Part shown: in pieces, positions 32,548 to 43,219 of the stretch | How the letters are laid out: every line of letters starts with the position of its first letter | Position numbering within the stretch: position 1 is the stretch's first letter | NCBI RefSeq assembly: GCF_018812025.1 | Contig: NC_063054.1 | Coordinates: forward strand, 11,509,008-11,573,007 | Direction of reading: 5' to 3' | DNA from: Megalobrama amblycephala | Taxonomy: Eukaryota > Chordata > Actinopteri > Cypriniformes > Xenocyprididae | DNA: 64,000 nt | Notes under the pieces: model-generated | What the model saw: the letters and a program-made list of their open reading frames with translations, nothing else | What the model was told of the DNA's origin: nothing | Database searches by the model: none | Position numbers and translations under genes: made by a program

Positions 32548-32957
32548 TGTTACGGTACACAGGAGGCAGACACAGATGTAAACAGGTATGGGTAGTTTAT
32601 TGACCACAGTAGAGCAAGGGATATCAAACAGGTGAGTAGAATGGATGCAGATGATGTTCAGATGATAATGCAGGGAATAGTTACTGTCCTTTTCGTTGCA
32701 GGTTGATATGCGCTGGAGCTTGGAGATCGCTGGAGACACTTGGAGCTGGCTGGAGCACACCCACACAGGAGACGAGGCACACAGAGGGAAGGAGACACGC
32801 TGGAGACAGGTGAGTATGGACATGGAGTGCTGTGTGCGTGTGCTCTATATAGTGCTGTTGATGAGTGAGGTGATGAGGTGCAGGTGGCGGTGATCAGTAC
32901 TCTGGAGACGGTGTGCGCTGTGATTGGTGGATGTTGGAACCTGACGTGTCTGTGACA
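32548..32957 (-). repeat. 5' LTR of the chromovirus (410 bp)
   Basis: Matches 27809-28270 apart from a 53-bp deletion and a few small changes; followed by GTAAT. Confidence 0.9.
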
Positions 32958-32962
32958 GTAAT

Positions 32963-33225
32963 AATGTCTAATTAAGTTTTACTTACAGAAAGTACACTTT
33001 AATGACAATATTTATTAACACGCTTAAGTGCACTTTTTAAAAATACACTTTATAATAATGTCTAATTAAGTTTTACTTACAGAAAGTACACTTTAATGAC
33101 AATATTTATTAACACTTTTTTAAAAAATGCACTTTGTAATAATGTCTAATTAACTTTACTTAAAGTACACTTTTATGACAATATTTCTAAACATGCTTAA
33201 GAGCACTTTTTAAAAATGCACTTAA
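32963..33225. repeat. 94-bp tandem repeat, right part
   Basis: Repeat words at 33006, 33100 and 33179. Removing the LTR element and one GTAAT puts 33006 exactly 94 bp after 27758, so one array was split by the insertion. The last unit is shortened to about 79 bp. Confidence 0.9.
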
Positions 33226-33269
33226 TTTTTACTTAATTATGACTTTAGTGTTTTAAATAAGTAAACTTA

Positions 33270-33321
33270 TTCTGTCAAACACAGCAAGTCTAGTAAACTA
33301 GACTTGCTGTGTTTGACAGAA
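33270..33321. repeat. Perfect palindrome, 25-bp arms and 2-bp loop
   Basis: Arms 33270-33294 and 33297-33321 are exact reverse complements around AA. The right arm is the start of a LINE ORF2 fragment. Confidence 0.95.
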
Positions 33322-33392
33322 ACCTGGCTAAAACCAGACGATTACATTATTTTAAATGAGTCTAGTCCTCAAGGTTATGACTATCGACACAA
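33297..33392 (+). pseudogene. About 95-bp CR1/L2 LINE ORF2 fragment
   Basis: Matches 48201-48296 of the nearly intact LINE with few differences and encodes [17 protein letters not shown] of the endonuclease domain. It is isolated between tandem repeats and unrelated AT-rich sequence. Confidence 0.9.
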
Positions 33393-34319
33393 TCAAAAGC
33401 AAAAGTTTAACAGATCTAAAAATTAATTTGAATTCATATTCAGTTAAAATACATTTAATTTTAATCAGACTAAACTATAAAATAATTGACTTTTATTTAG
33501 GTGAATGAGTCAAGTTATGTAAACTTACAGTCTAACTACAACAATGAATTACAAAAAAACTTCAACTTGAACAGAAATTTAATCACGCACGTATTATAGC
33601 CTATAAACTCTTTGTTTAATGCGCATGCGCCAAAATACTACGTCATGACGGCGCACTACTTCACCAGAGTTTGAAAAATGCACTTTCAGCCATCTTTCTG
33701 TAATCGCGATGCGTGAGGCAACTTTGCTGATCAAAGAAGAAAACAAAGGAGCGCACGTTTGGATGACTACAGATGAGACGTGTACTACAAATAAAGAAGC
33801 AAGTATCTTGATATATGCTCTCTTTATTTTTATTTTTTCACCGTAACATAGCAGTTCTTATTGCCATTAAGAGTGTACTTATTTAGTTTAATCGCAATAT
33901 GGAGGTGAATTAATCATGTTTCCTGTAATTTATTTATGATTGCAGTACATTGCATCACTATTTCTTATATATGAATGTGGTCGCGTGTGTGGGCTTGTTC
34001 AAAGAATTTGGCTGCTGAAAATATAATATTTTAATTGAACTCTGACTTTTTAAATCATTTTAAATGACTTTAAGTTAAATTTGCATAACTAAATTTAAAG
34101 ATCTGATCTTGTAACATTCAAAAACAATTATATATATTTAATCGCTATTATAACCAGCTATTATAACCACCAGTAATGTTCAATATATCACCCCCTCTAG
34201 AAATAATGCTTATAATCTATTTTTCTTTTTGCATTTGTAAAGTTAGTTGTTCAATTAATGTTTGTGTTTGTAATATGTAATATTTTTGTGCTTATCTGGA
34301 GTTATATATATTCATTTTG
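33393..34319. other. No gene seen; short CpG-containing patch at about 33615-33740
   Basis: AT-rich sequence surrounds a patch with AATGCGCATGCGCC (an NRF1-like word) and TACGTCATGACG. No transcript evidence can be read from sequence alone. Confidence 0.35.
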
Positions 34320-34323
34320 TAGG

Positions 34324-34470
34324 ATCAGTACAGATTTGTTATACAGTGCAAGCTGTGTGGAATCAAAGACCCATATTGATGAGGTGATGTTACAAGTTTT
34401 GCCATTAATTCAGCCACCCTGATCACACACTACAAGCTAAAACACTGCCATCAACTGTCCTTATAGCTTT
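34324..34470 (+). pseudogene. Possible decayed C2H2-like zinc-finger segment
   Basis: QYRFVIQCKLCGIKDPY is followed by a stop, then after about 40 bp by LITHYKLKHCHQ. Cysteine and histidine spacing is reminiscent of a C2H2 finger of a multi-copy fish gene, but the frame is broken and the match is short. It may be a pseudo-exon. Confidence 0.25.
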
Positions 34471-34711
34471 TAAATGCTTTGAATCTTTTCTATTTGCAAG
34501 TAATAAATTCTCACCTGTGCACTTACAAATCCCCATCTAATCATTATATATTTATATATAATGATATTATGTCATTATTTTCAAAGCAAAACCCCTCAAT
34601 CTGTTTGGGTCTTGGGTTATTTATCTATATTTGTGTAATTTATAAAGTTATGTTTAATTCCTTGTAAAGTAGGAATAAAAATGTTTATAAAAATGTTCTC
34701 TATTTTGAAAG

Positions 34712-34816
34712 GCCAGTGTCAGTGAAGATGGTGTGGTCACTGGAATCCTGGTGTTTGTGGGAAATGTGAAGGAGCTTCTCCCAGGATTCTACAACAGTGT
34801 TGTTCTGATGACTGAG
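34712..34816 (+). CDS. Possible isolated exon, function unknown
   Basis: A 35-codon open segment sits between an AG (34710-34711) and a GTAATT (34817-34822) and reads [21 protein letters not shown] do not recognise the protein. The opposite strand is also open across it, which weakens the case. It could be a decayed exon of the same gene as the zinc-finger-like segment 240 bp upstream, or chance. Confidence 0.25.
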
Positions 34817-35259
34817 GTAATTCATCTTGGGTGATGCAGTTGTGGTCAAAAGTTTACTTACACCTTGCAGAATGAACTGCTTCATCAGGGAAGTACTAAA
34901 TAAAAAAACAAATACAGTGCTAATTTTTATGATCCCTCTTATTGTTAGAATTCTTAACATTTTGCAAATACTGCAAGGTGTTAGGGTGATTTGCCTACAG
35001 TGGTTCAGGTTGCAGGATGGCTGAATGACTAAAGAAACATCAGACAAGAAACTTATAGTCTTATACCATCTTGCTATTACCACCCACTGCCACTTATACC
35101 AACGAAGGAAATAAGTGCAGTTATAATAGCAAAATATGTGGGAGAGCATTACGATAGTGAAACAATATTATATTGCAATACATCGCACATCAAAGTTAAT
35201 ACCGAATCAAAACTAGTTACCACATCATTTATAATTGAAATAGTTTAATAATATTTGGT

Positions 35260-36640
35260 TTAGGGCTGCACGATATTGGAAAAAAATGACATTGTGATAT
35301 TATTTTCTGCAATATATATTGCGATATGAAAAAAAAAAAAAAATCACCAGATGACTTAAATAGCTTTATTTGGAAACAATGAATCATTCTAGGAGGATTG
35401 GGTCAATTAGGTGAGTGCATGCACACAGAAAATAATGAACAAATTTTAAGCATATAGAACAAAGAAACAAATTAAATAAATAGTGCTTTATATTTTTCAG
35501 CTAAGTCTAACAGTATTCAGTAGGGCTGAGTTTTGACACAATTTTCACGATTCGATTTGATTCGATTTCTATTCACAAGCTTACTATTCGATTTCGATTC
35601 AATATCGATTATTTGGATGTATATCAGATACAGTAAATGGCAAATTTTCTTGAGGAAAAAAAATCTCAAATAATGCTGTAAACTATAAGAGGGAGTCACT
35701 TGGTACTATATTACTATAATATTGAAGGTTGAAATTAACTGATTTACATATTCAAAACTAAAATTACACTCAATTATGTTTTTTTATAATAAAGTTATGA
35801 TTATGTAAACTTTAGAATTACATAATAATCATATTTCTACTCTAATTTCTTTTTTGAAATATAAACATTTAAATTGTAGCTGTCATAAATGATTTATTTA
35901 AACATTAAATACATAAATTAATTATAAAAAAATATTTAAAATAAAATTATAATGAACATGTAACGTGGTGCATATAATTAGCAGAATGCTCCTCTCTATA
36001 CCTGACTAATGAGTTTATGCTGAATATGATTTTTCTGAAGTAAATGTGACGTTACGTGACATTGTTTACAAGCTGTTTTGTTGACGTCTTTCCGCGGTTG
36101 AAACACTGATTGAGCGATTAAATGTGACATGTTATGGATCAGTTGTACTGTATCTTGTAACATACCTTCAGATGTTCATTCATATTTATTTCACACTGTA
36201 ACTGGTACACAGTAAACATCTTGGCCACAGGCTTCAATCACTATCAGCAACTCTTTGCCTTTAGGGAATACCAAATGGGTCTAGGAGGGTGGTGGAAAAC
36301 GACAGAAATGTTTTTTTTTATTATTTCAAACCTACAAAGGTGTATATAAACTTTTGAGTTTATGTATATATCTATTGCTTTCATTTGATTGAACCAATTA
36401 TAATAATGGACTGACTCTACAAACAATTGTTTTACTTCTGTTTTTTTTTTTCCTTCAGGTATTTATTTTTTTTACTTTCTTGCCTCTTTGTAACATGTCC
36501 ATTTATGCATACTGTGTAGAGGTGGTGCGCAGCTTCATGGACATTTAAGGTTCTACCAATGAAGAGCTTCTGGAACATTGACATAAACAGCACTTTTTCA
36601 TACAACTTAAAAAAGGTGGTGACAGACAATTTTGGTTTTC
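35260..36640. mobile_element. AT-rich stretch with hAT-like MITE ends
   Basis: AGGGCTGCACGATATTGG at about 35264 and AGTAGGGCTGAGTTTTGACA at about 35518 look like hAT-type element starts, the second followed by ATTCGATTTCGATTC-like repeats. A diverged inverted relative of the second lies at about 58085-58190. Right ends were not located and no gene is visible. Confidence 0.35.
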
Positions 36641-36674
36641 TTGTTTTTGTGCCTTTGGAATTCATTGTTTTTTT

Positions 36675-36700
36675 GTTGTTGTTGTTGTTGTTGTTGTTGT
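36675..36700. repeat. (GTT)n microsatellite
   Basis: Nine GTT units within a T-rich tract. Confidence 0.9.
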
Positions 36701-36750
36701 TTTTTTTCAAAATTACATTCACTGTAATGCTGGAGTAAGATTTTAGAATT

Positions 36751-36850
36751 GGCCTGTGAGATTTACATGCCGGGCCCCTCCCCCGGCATCCGGGTATAAA
36801 TAGGGCCGGCATACTCACCTTCATTCATACTTTTGCTTCGGAGCCAATCG
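36751..36850 (+). promoter_or_regulatory. DIRS A left terminal repeat with TATA-like box
   Basis: CATCCGGGTATAAATAGGGC contains a good TATA box and is conserved in the inverted copy near 42815-42835 and, decayed, at about 18035. Its place about 330 bp before gag suggests the element promoter, by inference. Confidence 0.6.
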
Positions 36851-37131
36851 GCTGATCATCCTTTCACCTCTTCAAGAGTGAATTTCCTGAACTGAGAGAG
36901 CAAACAGCAATTTTAATTGCTAAGGACAAGTTCCTTCAACAGCAATTTTAATTGCTTTTTCCTGTTTCTCTCTGGTGGCTGCTCGAATCTCTCCAGCTGG
37001 TTGGGAAGGCACGCTCAGCGGTGGGTGTGACAGCGCGCTGCCCACAGGACGGTGCTGCACTCATCCCTGTGTGCTTCGGTTGGTGAGGTGTAATAAAAGA
37101 GCAAGCACGGGCGATCAGCGTCTTTTTCAAG

Positions 37132-38571
37132 ATGTCTTTTCGTCCGTGTGTTTCTGGATGTGGTCGTTTCCTGACCTCCTCTGACGGCCACGATCGCTGT
37201 CTCACGTGTCTGGGGAAACAGCACGCTGAGTCAGCGCTCGTGGATGGTACATGCCCTCATTGCGAGGGCATGTCCATGTTGACATTGAGATCGCGACTCT
37301 CCTTCTTTAACACAGAAGTGAGGGTCCCCTCTGTCACTACCCCAGCACCGGCGGCTGTAGCGGCCGCCGGTCCGGTTAGTGCTCTGGGAGATCTGAGGAT
37401 CACAGTGGGAGCCACTTCGTCGGGTCCGCCCCCACGAACCTCCCACTCCTCCCCAATGTCATGTGCCGTCGAGCGGCCGGCTGCTGCCGCGGGGCCCTCC
37501 TCGGGGGTGCCCCGCGTCACTTTCGGCGCTCCGGAGGAAGATCAGATGTCGATCGCTGCATCGGGCGAGCTTCCGCCCTCAGGGGTGGTAGCTCAGTCTG
37601 AGGCGGACTCTGAATTGGCGGCCATGCTTGCCCGGGCCGCCGCAGGCATCGGTCTCGTGTGGAACCCTCCACCGTGTCCCGAGCGCTCGTGGTTGGATGA
37701 TTGGTTTCTGGGTTCGGGGTGCAGCTCCCAGCCGCGTCCCGCCCCAGTGCCTTTCTTTCCGGAGGTGCATGAGGAGCCCCAGAAGACGTGGATGGCCCCT
37801 TACACGGCCAGAAACCGTTCTTCTGCCTCCTCCGCTCTCACTACCCTTGATGGTGGGGCTGCCAAGGGGTACGTGGAAATTCCACAGGTGGAACGTGCGA
37901 TTGCGGTGCACTTGTGCCCGCAGTCCGCGGCCACCTGGCGGAACCGTCCGCGTCTCCCGTCCAAGGCGAGTAAGACCACGGCCGCTCTCGCTGCCAAGAC
38001 TTACTCAGCCGCTGGACTGGCAGCTTCTGCCCTGCACGCCATGGCCATCTTGCAGGTCCATCAGGCGAAAGCTCTTAAGGAGCTGCACGAGGGTAGTTCT
38101 GAGCCAGGGCTGCTGCAAGAGCTGCGTACAGCGACTGACCTCGCCCTCCGGGCGACGAAAGTCACGGCGCGCGCCCTGGGTCAGACGATGTCCACCCTGG
38201 TGGTCCAGGAATGGCATCTTTGGTTGGACCTGGCCGAGATGAGGGAAGCCGACAAAGTCCGCTTTCTCGACGCCCCCATCTACCAGGCCGGCCTCTTCGG
38301 CGACACTGTCGAGGACTTCGCTCAGCAGTTCTCGGCAGTGCGAAAGCAGACGGAGGCCATCAAACACATCCTGCCCCGGCGTGATGATGCCACCCATCCG
38401 CCATGGGCTGTGCCTCCGTCTGCTCCTCGCCGAGGGCGTCCTCCTGCGGCTCAGGCTCCGGTGAGGTCGGATTCGTCCCATCCTCCCCCAGCCACCCGCA
38501 GGAAAGCGACGCCCCCTGCCCAGACCGCCAAGCCTTCTTCTAAGAAGATGAAGGCTAAGAAGTGGCCCTGA
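37132..38571 (+). CDS. DIRS A Gag-like protein (479 aa)
   Basis: The frame starts at an ATG in AAGATGTCTTTTC and ends 14 bp before the pol frame. Residues 6-44 form a cysteine-rich zinc-binding-like region (CVSGCGRF, DGHDRCLTCLGKQHA, GTCPHC). The middle is alanine/serine rich, and residues about 280-400 are helical (TAALAAKTYSAAGLAASALH, ARALGQTMSTLVVQEWHLWL). The C-terminus is basic and proline rich, ending KKMKAKKWP. This layout fits Gag proteins of fish DIRS elements, which form ribonucleoprotein particles. The same motifs, decayed, recur in element B (51894-52103). No stop or frameshift was seen, so this frame could still be translated. Confidence 0.85.
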   Translation: MSFRPCVSGCGRFLTSSDGHDRCLTCLGKQHAESALVDGTCPHCEGMSMLTLRSRLSFFNTEVRVPSVTTPAPAAVAAAGPVSALGDLRITVGATSSGPPPRTSHSSPMSCAVERPAAAAGPSSGVPRVTFGAPEEDQMSIAASGELPPSGVVAQSEADSELAAMLARAAAGIGLVWNPPPCPERSWLDDWFLGSGCSSQPRPAPVPFFPEVHEEPQKTWMAPYTARNRSSASSALTTLDGGAAKGYVEIPQVERAIAVHLCPQSAATWRNRPRLPSKASKTTAALAAKTYSAAGLAASALHAMAILQVHQAKALKELHEGSSEPGLLQELRTATDLALRATKVTARALGQTMSTLVVQEWHLWLDLAEMREADKVRFLDAPIYQAGLFGDTVEDFAQQFSAVRKQTEAIKHILPRRDDATHPPWAVPPSAPRRGRPPAAQAPVRSDSSHPPPATRRKATPPAQTAKPSSKKMKAKKWP

Positions 38572-38584
38572 GACAGGAGACCCA

Positions 38585-40873
38585 GTGGTGAAGGAGGTTG
38601 CTCGACAGGAGACGGTGACTGCACCGCTCCTTCCCCCGGGAGAGGGCCCGGGGGTAAATCCTGTGTTTCTTTTTGTTCCGCCGCTGGCCCAAGGGTCAGC
38701 GGTACCCACATTGTCAAAGAAAGAGCAATTTCCAAAACCCCTGGGTCATATTAGAGGGTCTGTGCTGAGGGTGAGCGAGCTTCCGCTCCCTCTCTCTCAG
38801 CCATTCCTTCCTTCGCCATGGGCAGGGTCTTGGCGCCCCGGGGACGCAGAGCCTCCCCACGTCACCCTGCCCACTCTGAGCCATGTGAGTGGACTCCACT
38901 CACAGCCTCAACTTCGGGTCGCACTGCCTCCCGGGTTGGGCCACAGTGCTCCATGCTGCCCCCCCGTGGGTACTTCTGTTGTCCGGATGGTTCCACTCGT
39001 ACGGAGCTTAGGGGCGTGGCTACGCCTTCCCAACCCGTCCCGTTGGCTCATTCGGACAATCAGACTCGGCTACGCGATTCAGTTCGCCAGGCGTCCCCCC
39101 AGGTTCAGCGGCGTTCTGTTCACCTCGGTGACAGGTCCCAACGCCTCTGTCCTGTGGGCGGAGATTGCGGTTCTTTTGGCGAAGGACGCAATAGAGCCTG
39201 TCCCTCCGGCCAAGATGAAGTCTGGGTTTTACAGCCCTTACTTCATAGTACCCAAGAAAGGCGGGGCGGTTACGACCAATCCTGGACCTGCGTGTCTTGA
39301 ATCGGGCCCTTCACAAGCTCCCGTTCAAGATGCTCACGGTGAAACGCATTATCACGTGCGTCCACCCCCGGGATTGGTTTGCAGCAATAGACCTGAAGGA
39401 CGCGTACTTTCATGTCTCGATCCTTCCTTGACACAGACCGTTCTGCGGTTTGCGTTCGTGGGGCGGGCATATCAGTACAGGGTCCTACCCTTCGGGCTGT
39501 CCCTGTCTCCTCGCGTCTTTACCAAAGTCGCAGAGGGGGCCCTTGCCCCGCTCAGGGAAGTGGGCGTTCGCATCCTCAACTACCTCGACGACTGGCTCAT
39601 TCTGGCCCAGTCCCGAGAGCAGTTGTGCGAACACAGGGACCTGGTGCTCAGTCACCTCAGTCAGTTGGGGCTCCGGGTCAACTGGGAAAAGAGCAAGCTC
39701 TGCCCCGTGCAGAGCATCTCTTTTCTCGGTGTGGAGCTGGACTCGGTCAACATGACAGCACGTCTCATCAACGAGCGTGCACAGTCAGTGCTGAACTGCC
39801 TGAACTCGTTCTCGCGGAAAACAGCGGTCCCACTGAAACAATTTCAGAGGCTCCTGGGGCATATGGCATCCGCAGCCGCGGTCACGCCGCTCGGATTGCT
39901 CCATATGAGACCGCTCCAGCACTGGCTTCACGACCGAGTCCCGAGGTGGGCATGGCACCGCGGCTCACTCAGTGTGGTCATCACACCGGAGTGTCGCCGC
40001 ACATTCAGCCCGTGGTCGGACCTTGCTTTTCTACGGGCCGGGGTGCCCCTAGTACAAGTGTCCAGGCATGTTGTTGTTACAACAGATGCCTCCGCCACCG
40101 GCTGGGGTGCCATATGCAGTGGCCAGTCGGCGTCGGGCTCCTGGACAGGACCCCATCGCCACTGGCATATCAACTGCCTCGAGTTGCTGGCAGTACTCCT
40201 TGCGCTGCGCCGGTTTCGACCGCTGTTGCAGGGCAAGCATGTACTGGTCCGGACGGACAACACATCGACGGTAGCGTACATCAACCATCAGGGTGGTCTA
40301 CGCTCCCGTCGCATGTCGCAACTCGCCCGCCATCTCCTTCTGTGGAGTCAGCGCCGGCTCAGGTCACTGCGCGCCTCCTACATCCCGGGCGAGCTCAATC
40401 GTGCGGCCGACGCGCTCTCACGACAGCTCACGCTCCCGGGGGAATGGAGACTCCACCCCCAGGCGGTCCAGTTGATATGGAGCCGGTTCGGGGAAGCACA
40501 GGTGGACCTGTTCGCTTCTCGGGAATCCGCCCATTGCCAGTTGTTTTATTCACTGACCGAGGGGACCCTCGGCACGGATGCACTGGCACACAGCTGGCCC
40601 CGGGGCCTACGCAAATATGCGTTTCCCCCAGTGAGCCTCCTTGCACAGACACTGTGCAAGGTCAGGGAGGACGAGGAGCAGGTCTTGCTAGTTGCGCCAT
40701 ACTGGCCCAACCGGACCTGGTTCCCGGAACTCGTGCTCCTCGCGACAGCCCATCCCTGGCGCATCCCCCTGAGGAAGGACCTCCTCTCTCAGGGGCAGGG
40801 CACCATATGGCACCCACGGCCCGATCTGTGGAACCTCCACGTGTGGTTCCTGGACGGGACGCGGCAGACTTAA
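38585..40873 (+). pseudogene. DIRS A reverse transcriptase, RNase H and methyltransferase-like frame
   Basis: The frame is uninterrupted but has no ATG at its left limit. It encodes the N-terminal RT region (SGFYSPYFIVPKK, about 39220-39257), YQYRVLPFGLSLSPRVFTK, the catalytic YLDD (39581-39592), RNase H (VTTDASATGWGA about 40075; VRTDNTSTVAYINHQ about 40250), and a methyltransferase-like tail (LLVAPYWPNRTWF, about 40687). Between about 39262 and 39440 the expected RT block A, with its catalytic aspartate (AAIDLKDAYFHVSILP), lies in a different frame. Two opposite frameshifts therefore leave an open but non-functional protein. The enzyme would copy element RNA in the particle. Confidence 0.88.
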
Positions 40874-40879
40874 GTGGCC

Positions 40880-41871
40880 TACCGCCCCCGGTAGTCGACA
40901 CCATCTCTTCGGCTAGAGCCCCCTCTACGAGGCGCGCCTATGCCATGAAGTGGAGTCTGTTCGTTGAGTGGTGTTCCTCCCGCCGGGAGGACCCCCGGAA
41001 ATGCCCGGTCGGTGTTGTGCTTTCCTTCCTTCAAGAGGGTTTGGAACGGAGGCTGTCCCATTCCACCCTGAAGGTCTATGTGGCCGCCATCGCAGCGCAT
41101 CACGATGTGCTTGATGGCAAGTCACTAGGAAAGCACGACCTGATCATCAGGTTCCTCAGAGGCGCCAGGAGGTTAAATCCCCCTAGGCCTCGCCTCATTC
41201 CCTCCTGGGATCTCTCCATCGCCCTCTCGGGCCTTCGGAGAGCTCCCTTCGAGCCCCTCGAGTCAGCTGAGCTGAAACATCTGTCTCTTAAGACAGTGCT
41301 CGTGACCGCGCTCGCCTCCTTCAAGAGGGTTGGGGACCTGCAAGCATTTTCGGTCAGCGATTCGTGCCTGGAATTCGGGCCGGACTACTCTCAGGTTGTC
41401 CTGAGACCCCGGCCTGGATATGTGCCCAAGGTTCCCACCACTCCCTTCAGGGACCAGGTGGTGAACCTGCAAGCACTGCCCCCGGAGGAGGCAGACCCAG
41501 CCCTTGCGTTGCTGTGTCCCGTTCGTGCCCTGCGCGTTTACGTGGACCGCACGCAGAGCTTCAGAAGCTCTGAGCAGCTCTTTGTCTGTTTTGGAGGTCA
41601 GCAGAAGGGAAAGGCTGTCTCCAAACAGAGGTTGGCCCACTGGATAGTGGATGCCATCGCCTTGGCGTACCAGACCCAAGGCGAGCCGTGCCCCCTCGGG
41701 TTGCGAGCTCACTCCACTCGGGGTGTTGCTTCTTCCTGGGCGTTGGCGCACGGCGCCTCTGTTGCAGACATCTGCAGAGCTGCGGGCTGGGCGACACCGA
41801 ATACATTCGTGAGGTATTATAACCTCCGAGTGGAACCGGTGTCCACCCGTGTGCTTTCTACTCGTAGATAG
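40880..41871 (+). CDS. DIRS A tyrosine recombinase
   Basis: The recombinase reads from about VVDTISSARAPSTRRAYAMK to a TAG at 41869-41871. It has an N-terminal SAM-like DNA-binding part (FVEWCSSRREDP, SFLQEGLERRL) and a catalytic part. The arginine is in FKRVGDLQAFSV, the H-x-x-R box in LRAHSTRGVASSW, and the likely tyrosine in NTFVRYYNL. It replaces integrase in this class and inserts a circular DNA intermediate without target duplication. The frame is open upstream to 39412, overlapping RT/RNase H by 1.4 kb. DIRS recombinase frames commonly overlap RT, but that long upstream part has no recognisable domain, so I place the domain start near 40880. No lesion was seen. Confidence 0.88.
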
Positions 41872-42660
41872 CCATGGGTGTTCGCTTGCTGTGCCATTTC
41901 CCTCGGGAGAGGGAATGCAAGCACTTTTCCCGCTCCTCAGTTCAGTTCCCCGTAACGGCGAACCCTGTGGAGTTCCTCCTGCATCCTGCGGCGGCCAGAC
42001 GTGGCGGAGGCGTCCGGCGCTAGGTCCAGTACTCGTGTGTATGCCCGGTTGGTCTGCCCTTGTACTGGGCTAGATGCCCATATGCTGTGATTCCCCTCGG
42101 GTAATCCCATATGTGTTTGTCCACGGTAAGGTTTCCCTGACGGTAAACCCGTGTCTTTCCCTGGGCGGCTTCGCTTTGCCCCGTCTCTGATTGCTTGTCG
42201 TTCCTCCCGGAAGGTAGGACCTACATCAGAGATCTTCCATATGCGTTACTGTTCTCTGACCAGTCCATATGTGTCTTCCACACGTTACCTCCCTTCGGGC
42301 AGGGTGTGGTCTCCGTAGCCTTCCCCTCCTCGGGGAACGCTTTCCTGGCGTTTTTGTCGTTGCTGAAAAACGAGGGATTGAGTTCCGAAGCACTCTTCCC
42401 CGTGGGGTAGGAACAGCAGCTTCGACTTCTCCACGGTAACGCCCTGTCCTCTCCATCCCACCGGTATGGAAGACATTCCTGGGCTTGCTCTGGGCGCTGG
42501 AGGGTTGCGAGTATGGGCCGCATTTGCATTTGGCACGCCTCAGCCTGCCAGCACCTGCCTCCCTAACACTCGTAACGTGGTTTAGTTGCTATGGCGTTTT
42601 CCACGGGACCCCATTACGTCAGTATCGACGTAACGTCGAACGTGACTGACTGAATGGGAA

Positions 42661-42991
42661 CGTCTAGGTTACTATTGTAACCCCCGTTCCCAGAAGGAAG
42701 GAACGGAGACGTTACGTTCCCCTGCCATAGCTCTGAGTCACCGCTGAGCGGCCAGATACCTATCTCGGCTCCTCAGCAAAAATATGAATGAAGGTGAGTA
42801 TGCCGGCCCTATTTATACCCGGATGCCGGGGGAGGGGCCCGGCATGTAAATCTCACAGGCCAATTCCCATTGGCTTGTTTTGTACCCTTGGAGGTGATTG
42901 GGCTCCCAGGCGAGACCCCATTACGTCAGTATCGACGTAATGTCTCCGTTCCCTCCTTCTGGGAACGGGGGTTACAATAGTAACCTAGACG
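42661..42991. repeat. 49-bp near-perfect inverted repeats at the DIRS A right end
   Basis: Positions 42661-42709 and 42943-42991 are reverse complements with one mismatch. Each contains a GGGTTACAATAGTAACC-like core and a GTTCCC...GGGAAC hairpin. Direct copies of CCCATTACGTCAGTATCGAC occur near 42611 and 42918. Confidence 0.9.
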
Positions 42992-43219
42992 TTTTCAACA
43001 CTAATAATAATAATAATAATTGTTTTTTGAACACCAAATCAGAATATTATAATGATTTTTGAAAGATCATGTGACACTGAAGACTGGAGTAATGATGCTA
43101 AAAATTCAGCTTTGATCACAGGAATAAATTACATTTTAAAATATATTTAATTGTTATCACTCTTAATACTCCCATGCAAAGCCTTCTGATTCTTATATTA
43201 GAAAACTACACTATCGCTC
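42992..43219. repeat. (AAT)n followed by a common teleost interspersed repeat
   Basis: (AAT)n at about 43003-43020, then GATCATGTGACACTGAAGAC and GGAATAAATTACATTTTAAA, words I recall as very frequent in cyprinid intergenic DNA. No coding content. Confidence 0.45.

Larger units (their letters stand above)
27809..32957 (-). mobile_element. Ty3/gypsy chromovirus (sushi-like), decayed
   Basis: LTRs at 27809-28270 and 32548-32957 start TGTTACGG and end TGACA, flanked by GTAAT (27804-27808 and 32958-32962). The minus strand encodes gag, protease, reverse transcriptase, RNase H, integrase and a C-terminal chromodomain, the order of vertebrate chromoviruses. The sequence next to the 5' LTR (GAAGACCGGACC) does not look like a standard tRNA primer site. 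Self-priming is known in the Tf1/sushi group and is possible here, by inference. Stops and frameshifts make the copy inactive. Confidence 0.92.
36747..42991 (+). mobile_element. DIRS-type tyrosine-recombinase retroelement A
   Basis: The element encodes a Gag-like protein, reverse transcriptase/RNase H with a methyltransferase-like tail, and a tyrosine recombinase, and has no integrase or LTR. This set defines DIRS1-like elements. The leader 36747-36833 is repeated inverted at about 42787-42875, so the ends are inverted repeats. The left end is truncated: the inverted repeat continues past 42875 to 42991 but its partner is absent left of 36747. A further inverted pair (42661-42709 and 42943-42991) probably belongs to the internal complementary region used to rebuild the ends. 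Confidence 0.9.

Noticed and set aside
33600..33800. Promoter with NRF1-like site (GCGCATGCGC)
   Set aside because: A single motif in a short patch with no adjoining first exon or CpG island is too weak to annotate.
39412..40879. Upstream 1.4 kb of the 819-codon recombinase frame as a separate domain
   Set aside because: It is the alternative frame of the GC-rich RT/RNase H coding region and has no recognisable motif; only the part after about 40880 is recombinase.
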